Assembly (NCBI GenBank): GCA_033961575.1
Contig: CM066736.1
Coordinates: 92,884,852-92,948,851 of the forward strand
Origin: Aselliscus stoliczkanus
Taxonomy: Eukaryota; Chordata; Mammalia; Chiroptera; Hipposideridae
Direction: 5' to 3'
Length of the DNA stretch: 64,000 nt
Shown: piece after piece, positions 1 through 19,683 of the stretch
Position numbering within the stretch: position 1 is the first letter of the stretch
Layout of the letters: every line of letters begins with the position of its first letter
Translations under genes and position numbers: made by a program
The notes under the pieces: model-generated
The model's database searches: none
Told to the model about the DNA's origin: nothing
The model's input: the letters and a program-made list of their open reading frames with translations, nothing else

Positions 1-1384
<1,384 letters not shown>

Positions 1385-1500
1385 GACAGGCAGCTGTTAT
1401 CACCCCCATTAGACCAAGAAGGAAACTGAGGCTCAGAAAAAAATTATAGATTGCCCAGAGACACAGTGAGTTAGGATCAGAGCTCCTTCCATCACATAGT
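1385..1500 (-). repeat. MIR SINE fragment
   Basis: The diagnostic MIR core read in reverse is present: 'aaggaaactgaggctcag', then a degraded 'cccagagacacagtgagt' and 'aggatcagagctcc'. This is an ancient mammal-wide tRNA-derived SINE with no TSD left. Confidence 0.7.
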
Positions 1501-1669
1501 AATGATAACAGCTACCAAATAATAATACTAATACTAAAAATAATATAATACTAATAATAGTACATCTCAATGGTGATCCATCCAAAAATGGACTTGGGGT
1601 CTTTTCCCAAAAACCTGCTGCACTTGTTGCTTTCACTATCTCAATTATTGACAACTTCTTGATACTAGT

Positions 1670-2640
1670 TGCTCAGCACAAAAAACTGGAGTCATCCTTG
1701 ACTTTCTCTTTCACACCTCTCATACAATTTCTCAGAAAATCCTTTTTTCTTGTCTCTACCTTTATTTGTTTTTTATTTTTATTTTAATTAAAATAAATAA
1801 TTTTTTTTTTGAGGGCAGTGTCACTGGCCCTCATATGTGGGACCCAAACCGGAGCCACTGGCTTCCCAAGCCAACGCTTAACCACCGCACCACTCGGCCG
1901 GCCCTCTACCTTTAAAATATACCTGTAATCTGCACTTCTCACCACTTGCACTGCTATACTGGTTTGGTGCCAATCACCATCATCTCTCACTTAGATTACT
2001 TGGTAACTTCCTACCATGCCTATCTGCTCTTTCACCTCCCTCTCCCCAGGAACCGCGACCCCCTATCGTATTTTTTTCTCTAAGCAGCCATAGTGATCCT
2101 TGTAAAACTAAGACAGATCGTGACCCTCCCCTGCTCAAAACTTGTCAACGGTTCCCCATCTCATTCAGACTAAAAATGGAAGTCCTTACTTTAATGATCT
2201 GCTCCCCAACCCCAATATAGAGGTCCATTTCCTGCTACTCCTGGCCTCCTCTTATTGCAGCTGCCAAACAGCCTCCTCATACACACCAGGCCCACTCCTG
2301 CCTTCGGGCCTTTGCACTAGCTGTTCCTCTGCCTGGATGGAGGCTCTTTTCCCCTCACACCCCATAATGGCCTCATTCACCTTTTTCAAGTCCACTCAAA
2401 GCTCACATTCTCATTATGATCTACCTAATTCCTCACAACTCTTGATTACCCCTTACTCTCTGCTACTTGTTCCTGTTTCTTAGAACTTACTACCTTCTAA
2501 CATACGTAAATATATTTGTTTGTCTCTCCCCACTAGACTGTAAACTTTTCAAGGACAACGATCTTTGTTTTGTTCACTGATATATCCCTTTAAAAAAGCG
2601 TTCTGGCACATCTTTCATCTGTTGAATGAATAAACCACCG
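1670..2640 (+). repeat. L2 LINE 3' relic, split by a SINE
   Basis: The sequence follows the L2 3' region: 'gagtcatccttgactttc', 'cgggcctttgcactagctgt', 'gcctggatgg', 'ccactagactgtaaac', and the terminal 'gttgaatgaataaa'. The same L2 resumes after the SINE at 1764-1905. It abuts the EIF3F promoter, so the promoter's upstream flank is repeat-derived. Confidence 0.85.
1764..1905 (-). mobile_element. tRNA-derived SINE (short type) with A-rich tail
   Basis: Read on the minus strand it begins 'agggccggccgagtggtg', contains a tRNA-like A/B-box region, and ends in an A-rich tail (T-rich at 1764-1811 on plus). The TSD 'tctaccttta' flanks it at 1754-1763 and from 1905. It inserted into the older L2. 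The same family recurs at 31621, 49522, 49943, 59665 and 63792. Confidence 0.88.
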
Positions 2641-2699
2641 TATTGACACCTTACGACGCTGTCAAGAACAAAGCCCTTTATAATAAGGCACTTTGACAG

Positions 2700-3029
2700 C
2701 CATTATCCCACGGAAGTCTGAAAACGCGATCTGTGACCCTTGTGCAGCTTCCTGGCCCCATCTGGCGACAACGATGCAGACTGCGCTGCTTCTCTTCTCC
2801 CAGTGCGGTCCCAAGTTTAGCCGGAACTATGTAGCTCGGTCGCACGGAGTGCGCGTCCGACCGAGATGAACGAGCACAAACTCGGAGCCGGAAATTGTAG
2901 CGCCGTGAGAATCATCAGCGACCAATAGGTACAAAGGGGCTTGTTCACGTGGTGCCTATTCAGCCTATGGCGCTCCGAATGTTTCCAAGCTCCCTCCTTT
3001 CCGCCCCAGGCTCCTTCTCTCTCGCCAAG
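2700..3029 (+). promoter_or_regulatory. EIF3F: EIF3F CpG promoter and 5' UTR
   Basis: CpG-rich, TATA-less sequence lies directly upstream of the EIF3F start. Visible motifs are two ETS-like CCGGAA cores (about 2821 and 2888), a CCAAT box at 2922-2926, and a CACGTG E-box at 2946-2951. The pyrimidine run 'ctccttctctctc' at 3011-3023, just before the ATG, resembles a 5' TOP start, which fits a translation-machinery gene whose mRNA is growth-regulated. The exact transcription start cannot be fixed from sequence. Confidence 0.75.
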
Positions 3030-9705
<6,676 letters not shown>

Positions 9706-9850
9706 TGGGGCCCCAAGCAGCACGTCTGCCATTCTGGGCCCAGCCCCAGGACTCAGAATGGAGGAAAGTAGAAATGGCTTCTTGTGGTTTGAGTCACACT
9801 GAGTCAGTCAACTGCTTGTGACCAAATAAACATAGCCTGACTTTTGTAAA
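9706..9850 (+). terminator. EIF3F: EIF3F 3' UTR with AATAAA poly(A) signal
   Basis: The stop codon at 9703-9705 is followed by a short 3' UTR with AATAAA at 9825-9830. Cleavage is expected near 9845-9850. The compact 3' UTR matches a housekeeping gene. Confidence 0.9.
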
Positions 9851-10079
9851 TGAATTCCATCTTCTGTGAGTTTACTGCTGCCTGGGAGGAGAAAACTGTG
9901 CTGGAGCCCATGCAGAAACCGAGCAGTGAGTGCTCTGGGTGGAAGGTGGGTGTGTGTGTGACGTGACTTGTCAGTTCATGATGACAAGCACCCCAGCCCA
10001 AGCCACTTGGGCTTCATGTGACCCGACGAGATCGCCGCCTTTGCATACTGGGTTACAGGGGCTCCTCCTTCCCACCCTT

Positions 10080-10426
10080 TTTACTTTTGCTCAGAGCAAA
10101 CTGGACCTCCAAAGACATTGTTGTTTATCACTCTTAGCGTCTTACATGGATGGCAGTATAAAGGGTTGCCTTATGCGCAGTTTGAAGTACCTGGAGAATA
10201 TGGTCGTGAGTGAGAGGAGAGGAGAGAAGGGCATGGATACACAGCTCAGTCCTGGGACCCATGAGTCCTGGTAGGAAGGCAGCCTTCTCCATGATGAGAA
10301 TTAGGAGTGCTTTACTGACTTCTCTCTCTTGGTTTTCAGTCTGGAAAGGTGTCTGCTGCCAATATTATGAACCATTTCTTAATGGGTTATGTGGTTTCCA
10401 CAGGAAGTGGACCTGAGAATCCATGA
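10080..10426 (+). pseudogene. Decayed duplicate of EIF3F exon 6-intron 6-exon 7
   Basis: From 10340, after an intact acceptor (ggttttcag), the sequence copies EIF3F exon 7. The first 14 nt are identical and about 35 of the first 45 nt match. It translates as SGKVSAANIMNHFLMGYV against [18 protein letters not shown], then runs to a stop at 10424-10426. Upstream, about 10165-10205 resembles the end of exon 6 and is followed by a gtgagt donor at 10206. The pseudo-intron is 134 nt, against 110 nt in the gene. The left edge near 10080 is approximate. It looks like a local tandem duplication now dead, not a processed copy, because the intron is retained. Confidence 0.7.
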
Positions 10427-10624
10427 AGGGAAAATAATTGAGAGAATTGGATATTTAATCTGAACTGAAAGAGTAGCAGTGTGATCAGTGTGTTAAAATG
10501 CTTGGATAGTAGGATAAAGCTGTTTGCCACTCTGGTTCAGAGAGGCAGAATTAGAATCTCCAGGTTAAGTTTTTCCCCATTTTAGTGGGGAAAACAAAAG
10601 GAAATGATCAATTGCAAAACACTA

Positions 10625-10790
10625 GAAAATGAGTCCTAGGTCTAATATTTAATGAGCACCTATTATGTTTGGGGGCACTTTTTATATTACAGAGGGAGCT
10701 GGGGTTCAGTTGAGTACATAACTTGAGGTTGCACAATTCGTAAGTGATTCAAACAGGATTTGAATCCAGGTCTGGATTTTATTTTCATCT
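10625..10790 (-). repeat. MIR SINE fragment
   Basis: Reverse MIR features are present: 'aatgagcacctattatgttt', a degraded gaggaaactgaggc region, 'cacaattcgtaagtg', and 'caggatttgaatccaggtct'. Confidence 0.75.
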
Positions 10791-11089
10791 GTGGTCTTCT
10801 GCTTCACAGTTTAGTGGCCCGCCGAGTTAAATAATTAATAGGGCAAAACTAAAAACTTATCAGGAGCACATTATAAGGATTGACCAGCTCTGTGAGAGAG
10901 AGTCGGAAGGTTCTGCCTAGGACATGGTCGCTCATGTTTGGGGGGGTTGTTTTGTTTTGTTTTGTTAGCCAGGAAATCAGGAAAGGGTAATTGAGCAGTA
11001 GAAACAAAAACAGCAGAGAAATGTAAAAAAGCTTAACCTGTTCAGGAACCGAAGGAGGAATACGCCAGACCATAAAGTCCCTCGGTCTA

Positions 11090-11870
11090 TGGAGGTTGGC
11101 TTTTTATCCTGGAGGTTGTGAGAAGGCCCTGAATAATTGTAAGCAGATTTCATCAGTTGGATTTCAGGAAGGTCACCTGGTGGTGTAGAGGAAGGATGGA
11201 AAGGGGAAGAAATGGAAGGCAGGGAGCCGAGTCAGAGGGCCACTGATTGTTCAGAGGAGAGGCAATGAGTGCCCAACCCAGTGCAGTGGCAGTGGGGGGG
11301 GAAGACCCAGGTTCAGGAGGATGCCTAAGGCAGGCCCAGGGGGGCTCGGACACTAGGGGGAGATGGGGCGTGTCCAGGCTGTTGCCTGTTTCTGATAAAG
11401 GTGATTCAAGGGATGGTGGATGTGGAAACGGCTACTCCAGAGAGTTGGAGGCTTAGAGGATGCAGAGAGCTGTGACCAGATTACGGTGAATGGGGTAGTG
11501 GGACCAAATGGCGAGTGTTAGCTGCAACAGAAGAGCTGTCACTCACGTGGTAAACTGCGGGGCGGCCCCACATCTTTTGGGGAAAGGCTGAAGAATTCGA
11601 GTTATTCATTTGCTCATCTAATACTTAACCAAATGCCAAACAATTTGCTAAGCAAAAAGCCACGGTGCGTGGTTAGAATCTACTAGAAAGGACAGATAGG
11701 TAAAGAAGTCATTACTTTGGGAATCACGGGTGTTGGAGGTGTGACGGAAGGCATCTAGTTAGGAAGTGAAATCTAAGCTGGACCTGAAAGAGGAAGAGAC
11801 AGACTGAAAAGGGAGGAAAACAGCACTCTAGGCACAGAAAATAGTGCAAAGTCCCAGAGAAAGATTCAAC
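11090..11870 (-). repeat. L2 LINE relic(s)
   Basis: Reverse L2 character: the gaggttggctttttatcctgg-type stretch, then 'agttattcatttgctcatc' and 'ctggacctgaaagaggaag'. It is heavily decayed and may be two fragments. No gene is visible between 10427 and 12090. Confidence 0.45.
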
Positions 11871-12089
11871 CAGGTGGCCCATTCGGTGCTGACTCCCGAC
11901 TCATGTTTGTAAGGATGGCTGGATGTTTTTATTTTCTTTTTTATTGTTCGCAGACTTGGCTTATGTGTGCACAAGTTTTTTTTACTTAAGTGAATGTTTC
12001 CTACATTGTCTTTGTTATGTGGTTGTGCATATGCTAAAACCACTTTAGACCAGGTCTGGGTGAGACTCATGTTGCTTCAGCTCTGACAC

Positions 12090-12531
12090 CACACTGCCCT
12101 GCTCTCCAGCCGCCTTAACCACTCTTTCAGTGCCTTGGTCCTGGGTCCTTCTCACTTCTTCCTCTGCACGCCCTGACTGGAAGGTATCACTGAAGCCTAT
12201 GACAGTTACTACCTGTGTGTCAAGGATGCCCAAGCTCTAGCCCACAGTCACAGCTGGTTTCCTGATTCCAGCCTTGTTAAACGGACACAGGATATCTCAC
12301 CTGCATGTCTCAGAAGCATCTTGATTATCTCTTCCTCCCACACAGATCACCTCCTGAATTTCCTTCCTCAGGTGAGGACACAGTTTTGTTGTACCCAGTT
12401 GTCCAAACCAGAAACACTGGATGAATGAATCCTTGATTCTCCCCTTGCCTTCCACCATCACGCCTCAACTAGTTTATTACACCGCTGCCTTCCGCCTTGC
12501 CCTCTGTGATACTGAGCTATAAGAAGAAATA
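12090..12531 (+). repeat. L2 LINE relic
   Basis: Plus-orientation L2-like sequence with 'ctgggtccttctcacttctt', 'tgaatccttgattctcccc' and 'caccatcacgcctcaac'. It is interrupted at its right end by the MITE at 12534. Confidence 0.5.
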
Positions 12532-12533
12532 TA

Positions 12534-12664
12534 CCAGGGGTGCCAAAAAAATGTATATACATGACTTGTATTCATCTTTTGTTATCGGTATATATTGAAT
12601 ATTACAATTTTAATACAGTTTTTACCTTTCTTAAAATGTGTATACATTTTTTTGGCACCCCTTG
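12534..12664. mobile_element. Mariner-type MITE, 131 bp
   Basis: Terminal inverted repeats of about 28 bp are visible: left end ccaggggtgccaaaaaaatg, and the reverse complement of the right end caaggggtgccaaaaaaatg. TA target duplications lie at 12532-12533 and 12665-12666. There is no transposase capacity. The good TIR match suggests a fairly recent non-autonomous Tc1/mariner-type element. Confidence 0.88.
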
Positions 12665-12669
12665 TATAT

Positions 12670-13450
12670 TGTGGTTTTCATCTATGGTCCTGGCAAGCAG
12701 CCCTTAAACCTTCGGAACTTCCTAAGTGATAAGAACTATAAAGGTGTAAACAAGCCCCTTTCAACAATTGAGTTGATGTTAATGAAGTGAGTTTTGGAAA
12801 GCCTCTAGGCAACCACAGGACTGGGGCCTGTTTGCCTGGTGAACCGACCCTGTGATTGGAGTTGGAACTTTGATCTTGGGGGGAAGAGGGGCTGAAGGTT
12901 AACAACTGCCAACGGCCAGCGATTTAAGCGACCGTGCCTCCATCATGAAACTCCCATAAAAACCCAAAAGGACAGACTTGGGAGAGGTGCTGGGTTGGTG
13001 AACAGAATGCATTCGGGAACAGGATGCATGCCAGGAAGGTGGCACAAGCTCAGGGACAAGCTCTGGTACTCCGTGCCCTCCAGACCTCAGGTGCCTCCAT
13101 ATCTGGCTGGTCACTCGCGTCCTTTGTAATAAACCAGTAATGGTAAGTAAACTTTTCCTTAGCTCTGTGAAGCGCTCTAGCAAATAAAACCCAAGGAGGG
13201 GGCCAATTTATAGTTGGTCAGTCAGAAGCACATTTGGCAACCTGGACTTGGTGACTGGCATCTGAAGGGGTGGGGGTGGGGGAGGCAGTCTTGTGGGACA
13301 GCCCTTAACCTTGGGATCTGACTCTATCTCCAGGTAGATAGTGTCAGTGTTGAGTTAAATTGTAGGACACGCAGCTGGTGTCTTGAGAATTGCATGGTGG
13401 GAAAATGACCAGCACATCTGGTCGCAGAGGTGTTTGATGTGAGTAGTAAG
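12670..13450 (+). repeat. Solo LTR relic of an endogenous retrovirus (class III/ERVL-like)
   Basis: The sequence follows an old mammalian LTR layout. It contains 'aaactcccataaaaaccc' and 'gggttggtgaaca', then a poly(A)-type signal 'aataaaccagtaatgg'. Near the right end come 'ctatctccaggtagatagtg' and 'ggtcgcagaggtgtt'. There are no internal viral genes and no matching second LTR in the window. The family name is not asserted and the edges are approximate. Confidence 0.6.
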
Positions 13451-13489
13451 TATAGAGAAAAACAGTTTTCCTGTTTGTCCTGCAATCCA

Positions 13490-13875
13490 TTCTCACAACA
13501 GCCACACTGCTCTTTGTAAATCTGACCAGGACTTACCTCAGGATTAAATATTTTCAGAGGTTTCCGATTGCCCAGGATGAAGTCCACATTTGTTACCACA
13601 ATCTGCTGCTCATCATACCTTGCCTGACTCGCCAGCTCCATCTCTTACACTCCGTGTGGGCCCCCTTTGCCCTGGCCCTGCCCTCTGAAAGAATCTATGC
13701 CCCTTTTGCTGGCTTACCTTTACTCATCCTTTAGGTTTTAGTCCAAATGCTGCCCCTTCTTAGGAGGTGTTCCTATACCATGATCCCATCACATTCCTTT
13801 ATCTTAGCATGTATCTCACCATTTTGAATTCGTCTATTCAGAGCACAAGCTCCGTGAGGGCAAAGGCTATTATAA
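13490..13875 (+). repeat. L2 LINE 3' relic
   Basis: Plus-orientation L2 3' sequence: 'cccctttgccctggccctg', 'aggttttagtccaaatgctg', 'ttaggaggtgttcctatacc' and 'gagcacaagctccgtgaggg'. Confidence 0.75.
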
Positions 13876-13929
13876 GGATCCTTTGGGGTTGGGCTGGAGG
13901 GAGGGAGCATACCAGACATTAGGTTATGT

Positions 13930-14240
13930 GTTTTATGCCTACAAATATTTAATGATGCTTAGTATGCATCAAATATGGTGCTGGGCACTGGTGATACAGA
14001 AGTTGATGAACCATGCTCTCTGCCCTCTGGATTTCAATTAAGGAGGAGATGCACAAAAATAATTATGAGGAACGATTGCTATAAAAGATAGGGACAAGTC
14101 TTGGGAAGACAGGACATGCTTATTATAAATCTGCCTGAGAGTCAGGGAAGGGAATTCAATCTTGAAAGACATTGGAATTGACTGGGCACAAAAGAAGAGG
14201 AAGAGCTTGGAAGAAAGGAACGAAGATCAAAATACTACTC
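13930..14240 (-). repeat. L2 LINE relic
   Basis: Reverse L2 tail: 'tggtgctgggcactggtgat', 'ctctctgccctctgga' and 'gagagtcagggaaggg'. It lies back to back with the plus-strand L2 at 13490-13875. Confidence 0.55.
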
Positions 14241-14493
14241 TTAGTTTTACAATGGCCTATATAGAGAGTTGTTTCCAAGGAGACAGCAGCTTGGAGGTAA
14301 AAATAGGGTTGCAGTAACAGCCACAACACTATTTCTCATTCTCTCTGGGAACACCGGCTTCCTCAGATCCTCCTAAAAGTCGTCTGGGGTGTCACAAATT
14401 CTCTGAACCTGGAGTCAATTTTGAATTTTGAAGTTTTTTCTGAATTTTCATAAAATTATCATTTCCTGTGCCTCTGTAACACAAGTCCTGACA

Positions 14494-14561
14494 GGGCTAA
14501 CAAAATTCCAGTTGTCGCCTTTTCCCCGGGCTAACAAAATTCCAGTTGTCGCCTTTTCCCC
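14494..14561. repeat. Perfect 34-bp tandem duplication
   Basis: The unit at 14494-14527, beginning gggctaacaaaattcc and ending gccttttcccc, is repeated with no mismatch at 14528-14561. Perfect identity in otherwise decayed sequence implies a recent duplication. Confidence 0.97.
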
Positions 14562-14696
14562 AGCGATGTTTCCCTGAAGCACAAGCAGGCGTTTTTCGGG
14601 ATCTAGGCTGTGATTAGGCCTGTTTTTTTCTGTGACATCTGATCGTCCTGATCTATTTTCTGCCCAGTTGGGGTTGCCAGCCCTGTGCTTGTGGAT

Positions 14697-14726
14697 TAAG
14701 ATTAAGGATGATGGTCCTTAATCTTA
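14697..14726. other. Perfect 12-bp stem inverted repeat
   Basis: taagattaagga (14697-14708) and tccttaatctta (14715-14726) are exact reverse complements around a 6-nt loop. Function unknown; it could be a chance palindrome or the core of an old element. Confidence 0.9.
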
Positions 14727-17700
14727 CAGCTGTCTCTGTATCCAAATGGTCCTTCCCGTCCATGCTAATTGCCCCATAGTCCCAGGAGCAGCGTTGCTCT
14801 ATGCCCGAGTGTTTCTGAGTCAGCCACTAGAGGGCTCCCCTGCACCACTTGAAGACTGCTGGTTGCCCATTCATGTTCCTGTAGTTCTGAGCAGTTTTCT
14901 TCAGGCCTGCTACAGAAAAAGCACCTTCAGCTTTGGAGAGGCCAGGGCAGTGCAGAATGAGTGACCACAGCTAGAGATGCTTCCTTGACCACCTGCTACC
15001 ATAAGCCATAGTGATAACAAAGCATCTTCCTCTATACCCACTCCAAAATCACTAAATAAACAAACACACAATCCATTTGGAAAGATGGTTTGGGAATAGT
15101 TTGAAGTAAATCTCCTACGGCCCCCTCCCCTTCCAATCAGATTATAATCTACAAGCTCCTCCCTACAAAAATCCTGGAGCTGCCATTTCCCAGGAGAAAC
15201 CCTGGCCTGCACCCTGGTGACCAAAATGAGATTTCTGGGCTTTCCATCCAGGGGAGGAGTGGTGCCAGGGCTACTATGTAGTTCTGGGGCGCCTATAAAA
15301 GAACCTATCTTCTCCACATGGCACTAGAGTTTTTGACAGGTGAGAGAGGGGCACTCGCCAAACTGGAGGTGAAAAGAAGGAGATGGTACAGGCAGGATCA
15401 TGGCCAGTCCCAGGTTAGACTGCTCAGCTGACTGGGGGTGCAAGAGATGGGTTGAGGTCAGGGTGGGCTGACAATGGAAACCCTAAAAATTCATCTGGAG
15501 TGGGAGCATACTTAGTTGGATCCCTTGAAAGCACAACATGTGACAAGGACTTGGTGGAACATAGTTTATGTGTAAGGCTATCTGAATTAGATTCCTAGGG
15601 TTGCTACCACAAACTTGGTGGCTTAAAACAACAGAAATTTATCTCACAGTTCTGGAAGCTAGAAGTCTGAAATCAAAGTATATTCTAAGTACTGGGAACA
15701 CTGCACTATATATCAGCTGGTAGCTTAATGCACGTGCTATGTCCTAGAGGACAGTGACCCAGCCCAGAGCTTTATCCCCAAGCTGGCTCCTTAGCTGAGC
15801 CTTTCATAGGCCATTCCCACTTTCTATCCTTTGTTTCCAGGTAATGAAGTACATGGTAAGACCCCCTTGTTTTACAAAACCATTGTCAGACATCCTTTAC
15901 CATAAAATAGACCCTTCAGCTGAGACTTTACTATGTAGGATCTCAGGTTGATAATTACAATGTATAAGCCTTTGGAAAAGCACTTACAAACAAAGCAGAT
16001 AAATCCATATTCCGAAAAGGTTTCAGTTCAAATAAGATTACACTGCTGCCCTATCCAGAATAGGAGTCTGATATAATCAACTAACCACCAAGTGGGGCAG
16101 TCTCAAGGAATGACACCATAAATGAGGGTCCAGCCTCCTAGCTGCAGGTTGAGCAGATTCTGAACTGAGTACTTACAAGTGATTTGTTAAGGAAGTGCCA
16201 CAGTAGTGTGATCGTAAATAACTGGCTCTCAGGAAAGAAAATTTTTAAAGATTTATAGCATTTGCCAATTTCCATAAATACTCCATGGTAAATTGGCCAA
16301 AAAGCTACTGACATGACATTTCTGAATATGGAGTTGGGAAGAGAGGCTAACAATCTGCTCTCCACACCAGCCAGCTCCAGCACACCACTGAAATGCTGCT
16401 ACAGGAGACAAGGAAAGGAGTGGATGTGGGAAGACAAGAAAAAAGTGAAGCAAGAGCGTGATCTCAGACTAAGTCCCACACTAAAGTCAGCCTGATCTTA
16501 TGGGGAGACCCAAATACATGTTACACTCAAGACAAGGATGCTGCATTTTCATATTCCTGCACCTACCAGGTGTTAGGCAAGGGCCGTCCAGGGTGGAAGT
16601 AAACTCTAGGTTCCTATTGCTCTTTGTGTGGGTGAGAGTAGTGGTTCCGGCAGTGTGAAGGCAGTCCTCAGAGAGAGGGGTGTAGGTGTTGGGTTTTAGA
16701 AGCAAAAGTACATCAGAGCTGTTAGTGAACATGGAAGGTGAGCAGGACACATGTAAGATCAATAAAAAGGGATCCAAAGGACCTGAGTGAGGCATCAATG
16801 TTGCCCACTATACCGTCTCACATACGGCAGGCCATCACCACATCCAGGCTTCAGTGGGGAGTGCAGCAAGTGTATTAGACCTGCCCCAGGGACCCTTGCC
16901 AGAGCATTCCATCCTGAGTCACAGCAGGGTGCTCCCAGGTCAATAAGCTCTCCCCTGTCTAACCTGATATTCCACTCTCCCCAGCCCACTCCTGCCTGAA
17001 CATCTGAAGATCGGCTCCTACACTTACTTATTCTCCCTGTTCCAACTACTACATTGTATCAGACAGGGTTCAAGCAGAGAAGCAGAACCCTCTCTCCAAA
17101 AGGGTGTGCATTTCTCTTCTCGCTGCGTCACACTCCCCTTTTGATATCATGTAGCTTCAATACTGAGATGAAAGTTTACTATTTACACATCTTGTATTAG
17201 GAGGCAAGAGAAAGTGAGAGGAGAGGGGAAAATATTGCTTATTATAGACACAAACATTCGTATCTGGAGGAAGAGCTCTTTCTACCGGCAAAGGAGGCTC
17301 TAGGGGTTCAAGGCCCCCAACTTCATCAAAATCTGCTCATGTGTTATTATCCCAGTTTTCAGGGCTGTCCTCAGCTTCCATGACCCCTGTTCTTCCAGGA
17401 TGTCTGGGATGTAGCTTTCCTACAGCTTTCAGCCCTGGCTCAGGATCCCTGGTCTTGAATTTCTTATTTGTACTCCTAGGGATGTCAGGATTCAGAGGAG
17501 GGGCTCTGGGAGCCCCATACACCTGTTATTGGCTCTTATAACTATAGAATCCTTGTCTTATACTAACTATCTGGTTCCCTGGTGAGGCAGAATGTGTACT
17601 TATTACCTCTGCCTCCAGTGAGCTCACCGAGGCAGGCTGTAGGGGCCTGGCAGCCAGTGCCCGGTGTCGGGCGATGCTGCTGGAGCAGGACCTGTCTTCT

Positions 17701-18220
17701 GAGGGAGTCCTTTCTTAGGTTGTATCGCCCTTCCATCAGTCCTTCGGAGAAAGGACACCCTTGGAGGCTTGTCTCATATGGATCAGGAGCAGTGGCTTCT
17801 GGTTCTGTAGTGTCTGTGGGGGGTGCCACAAATTCCACACATTATCCAGACAGGGAAGTTCACCTCTCACCCCTACCCAAACAATGAAATAAGGCTTCAA
17901 GCACTTGCAACAAGTTGATATTGGAGTCCCAGTCTATCACAGAGGTCACGGCCATGCCAAGAGTCTCACCATCAAGATGTGGTTCAGGAACAGGGGTTCT
18001 GGGTGGGAGTCAGTGCATGCATGCCAGTCTGTAAGTCCCACAAGTGTCTGCTTGCTATCTACAGCATTCTGCTGAGGACCTGGCCCTTGATTAAGAATAC
18101 TAGTTAATGAGGCATTGGGCAGCTCTGAGGGCCATGGAAAACCAGCGATTACAAAGATGACTGTATTCTACATGGCAAACTCCAAAGCTATTGAGACCAG
18201 AGAGTTACATAAATGAGAGA
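14727..18220. other. Intergenic, mostly unidentified old sequence
   Basis: No gene is supported. A short stretch at 15593-15670 ('ggcttaaaacaacagaaatt', 'ctcacagttctggaagct') is a familiar mammalian interspersed-repeat motif whose family I do not assign. Small frames at 16138-17887 lack recognisable domains. Confidence 0.5.
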
Positions 18221-18221
18221 A

Positions 18222-18243
18222 GCTGGCTGGCTGGCTGGCTGGG
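18222..18243. repeat. (GGCT)n microsatellite
   Basis: About five and a half copies of the tetranucleotide GGCT. Confidence 0.9.
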
Positions 18244-18559
18244 GCCTGAGGCCGGTAGAGAACATAAGCTCCCTGTGAGGAGAGCAGACATTTCTCTGCT
18301 CTATGCCTGCTATGCTGAAGGCAGGCCCAGGGGTGCCAGATTTTCTTAGGTTTCAAGAGAGGACAAAAAAACTGGATTTCTTAAGTCTTCCAATTTTTAA
18401 GTGTTGTCAACTGAATGTAAAAAAAAAAAAACACACAAAAAAAACAACCTGACAGGACACGGAAGAACACTTGTGGGCTGGATGCAACAAGTGTGCTGCC
18501 AGTTGCAAGCCCTGTAACCAAGGGTTAACAGACAAGCCTGGTTTCACAGTTGTCTGTCC

Positions 18560-18840
18560 CTGATCCTTAGATTAGTGTAGCTCAACCCGTAGGGCCCTGC
18601 GCACCACCTCCAGGGAACGCAGGCGCCTCCCCCCGCCCCGGGCCGACGTGTTACCGCAGCCTCGCCACAATTGCACTGAAAGGTCCTTCTTAGGCTTGCA
18701 TGACCTCTGCAAGGAGATTATACCTGTAAATCCCTGCAGCCCGCAGCCCAGGTTGGGGGAAGGGGACGGGAAAGAGAGGCGGAGCGGCCAGTTCCCGCTC
18801 CCAAACTCGCCCCACCCAGCAGACTCGGTTCTCCTTAGCC
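18560..18840. promoter_or_regulatory. Small GC/CpG-rich patch
   Basis: CpG density rises around 18596-18665 and 18735-18815, ahead of the larger CpG island. It may be part of the TUB upstream promoter region or a separate minor start. No exon can be defined. Confidence 0.4.
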
Positions 18841-19411
18841 TTCCCTTGAGTCACCCTCAGCCTGGTATAGGCAAAGAAGACACTCTCTGCTAGTTGAGCC
18901 AACACAGCTGGATTTTTTAGTGAAGGGAAAGCACAAAGGAAAATAAACAGAAATGAATGGCCTAGAAATATGAACGTTTACAGAGCTTCGCCCCGGAAAC
19001 TCACGGGGGCAACAACATGCTAAATAGGGAAGCGGGGAAGGAGAGAGGGAGAAGTGGGGTTTCACTCGGGTGATGAGGGGGCTGAGTCCCGACAGTTTTA
19101 GGAAAGGGGGACTCCAGTGGTTAAAGGACTTGCATGCTGGGAGGGTGGGGGTAGGGAGGGGAAATCCTCGAAATTCCGGTGATGGGTATGCCCACTACTG
19201 AGAAGGGGGCCAATTCACAGTGGAAGGTTGGAGGGGGTGAATGGACGAAGACCCCCCCCCTCACTACGGAGAGGAGGGGGCATCTCTGCAGAGGGGGCCT
19301 GAATACGAGGAATGTATCCTGGACTTCGGGAGAACCGACAGCACTTAGCAGTCCCTGTCCCGGGAAGGTTTGAAAGCGCGGTACCCTAGTGACGCCGGAA
19401 AAGATGGAGCG

Positions 19412-19425
19412 GTTGCCATGGCGAC
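19412..19425 (+). promoter_or_regulatory. RFX X-box motif
   Basis: GTTGCCATGGCGAC matches the RFX-family X-box inverted repeat (GTNRCC, short spacer, RGYRAC). It lies 259 bp upstream of the TUB upstream-exon ATG, inside the CpG island. X-boxes are characteristic of ciliary genes, and tubby is a ciliary-trafficking protein. Confidence 0.7.
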
Positions 19426-19683
19426 GTGGAGCCCACATCACAAATAAATTCAGCAGTCCCGGCTGCAGCAGCCGCGCCCCCGCGGGACTCAACGCGGGGG
19501 AGGGGGCCCCTCGGGCCCGGGTCCCCGCAGCCCGCGCGTCCCAGCCATTGGCAGATCCGGGGGGGGGGGTCCGTCACCCCCCCAGAGGGGGGAAATGGTA
19601 CAGTCCTCCGCCCGCGCCCTGGCCGGGCCCGCAGCGAGCAAACGCCGAGCCCCGCGCAGCCTCTGCGGAGCGTGGAGGCGGCG

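Noticed and set aside
12670..13450. Possible complete endogenous retrovirus
   Set aside because: Only one LTR-like block is present, with no gag, pol or env-like frame and no partner LTR in the window.
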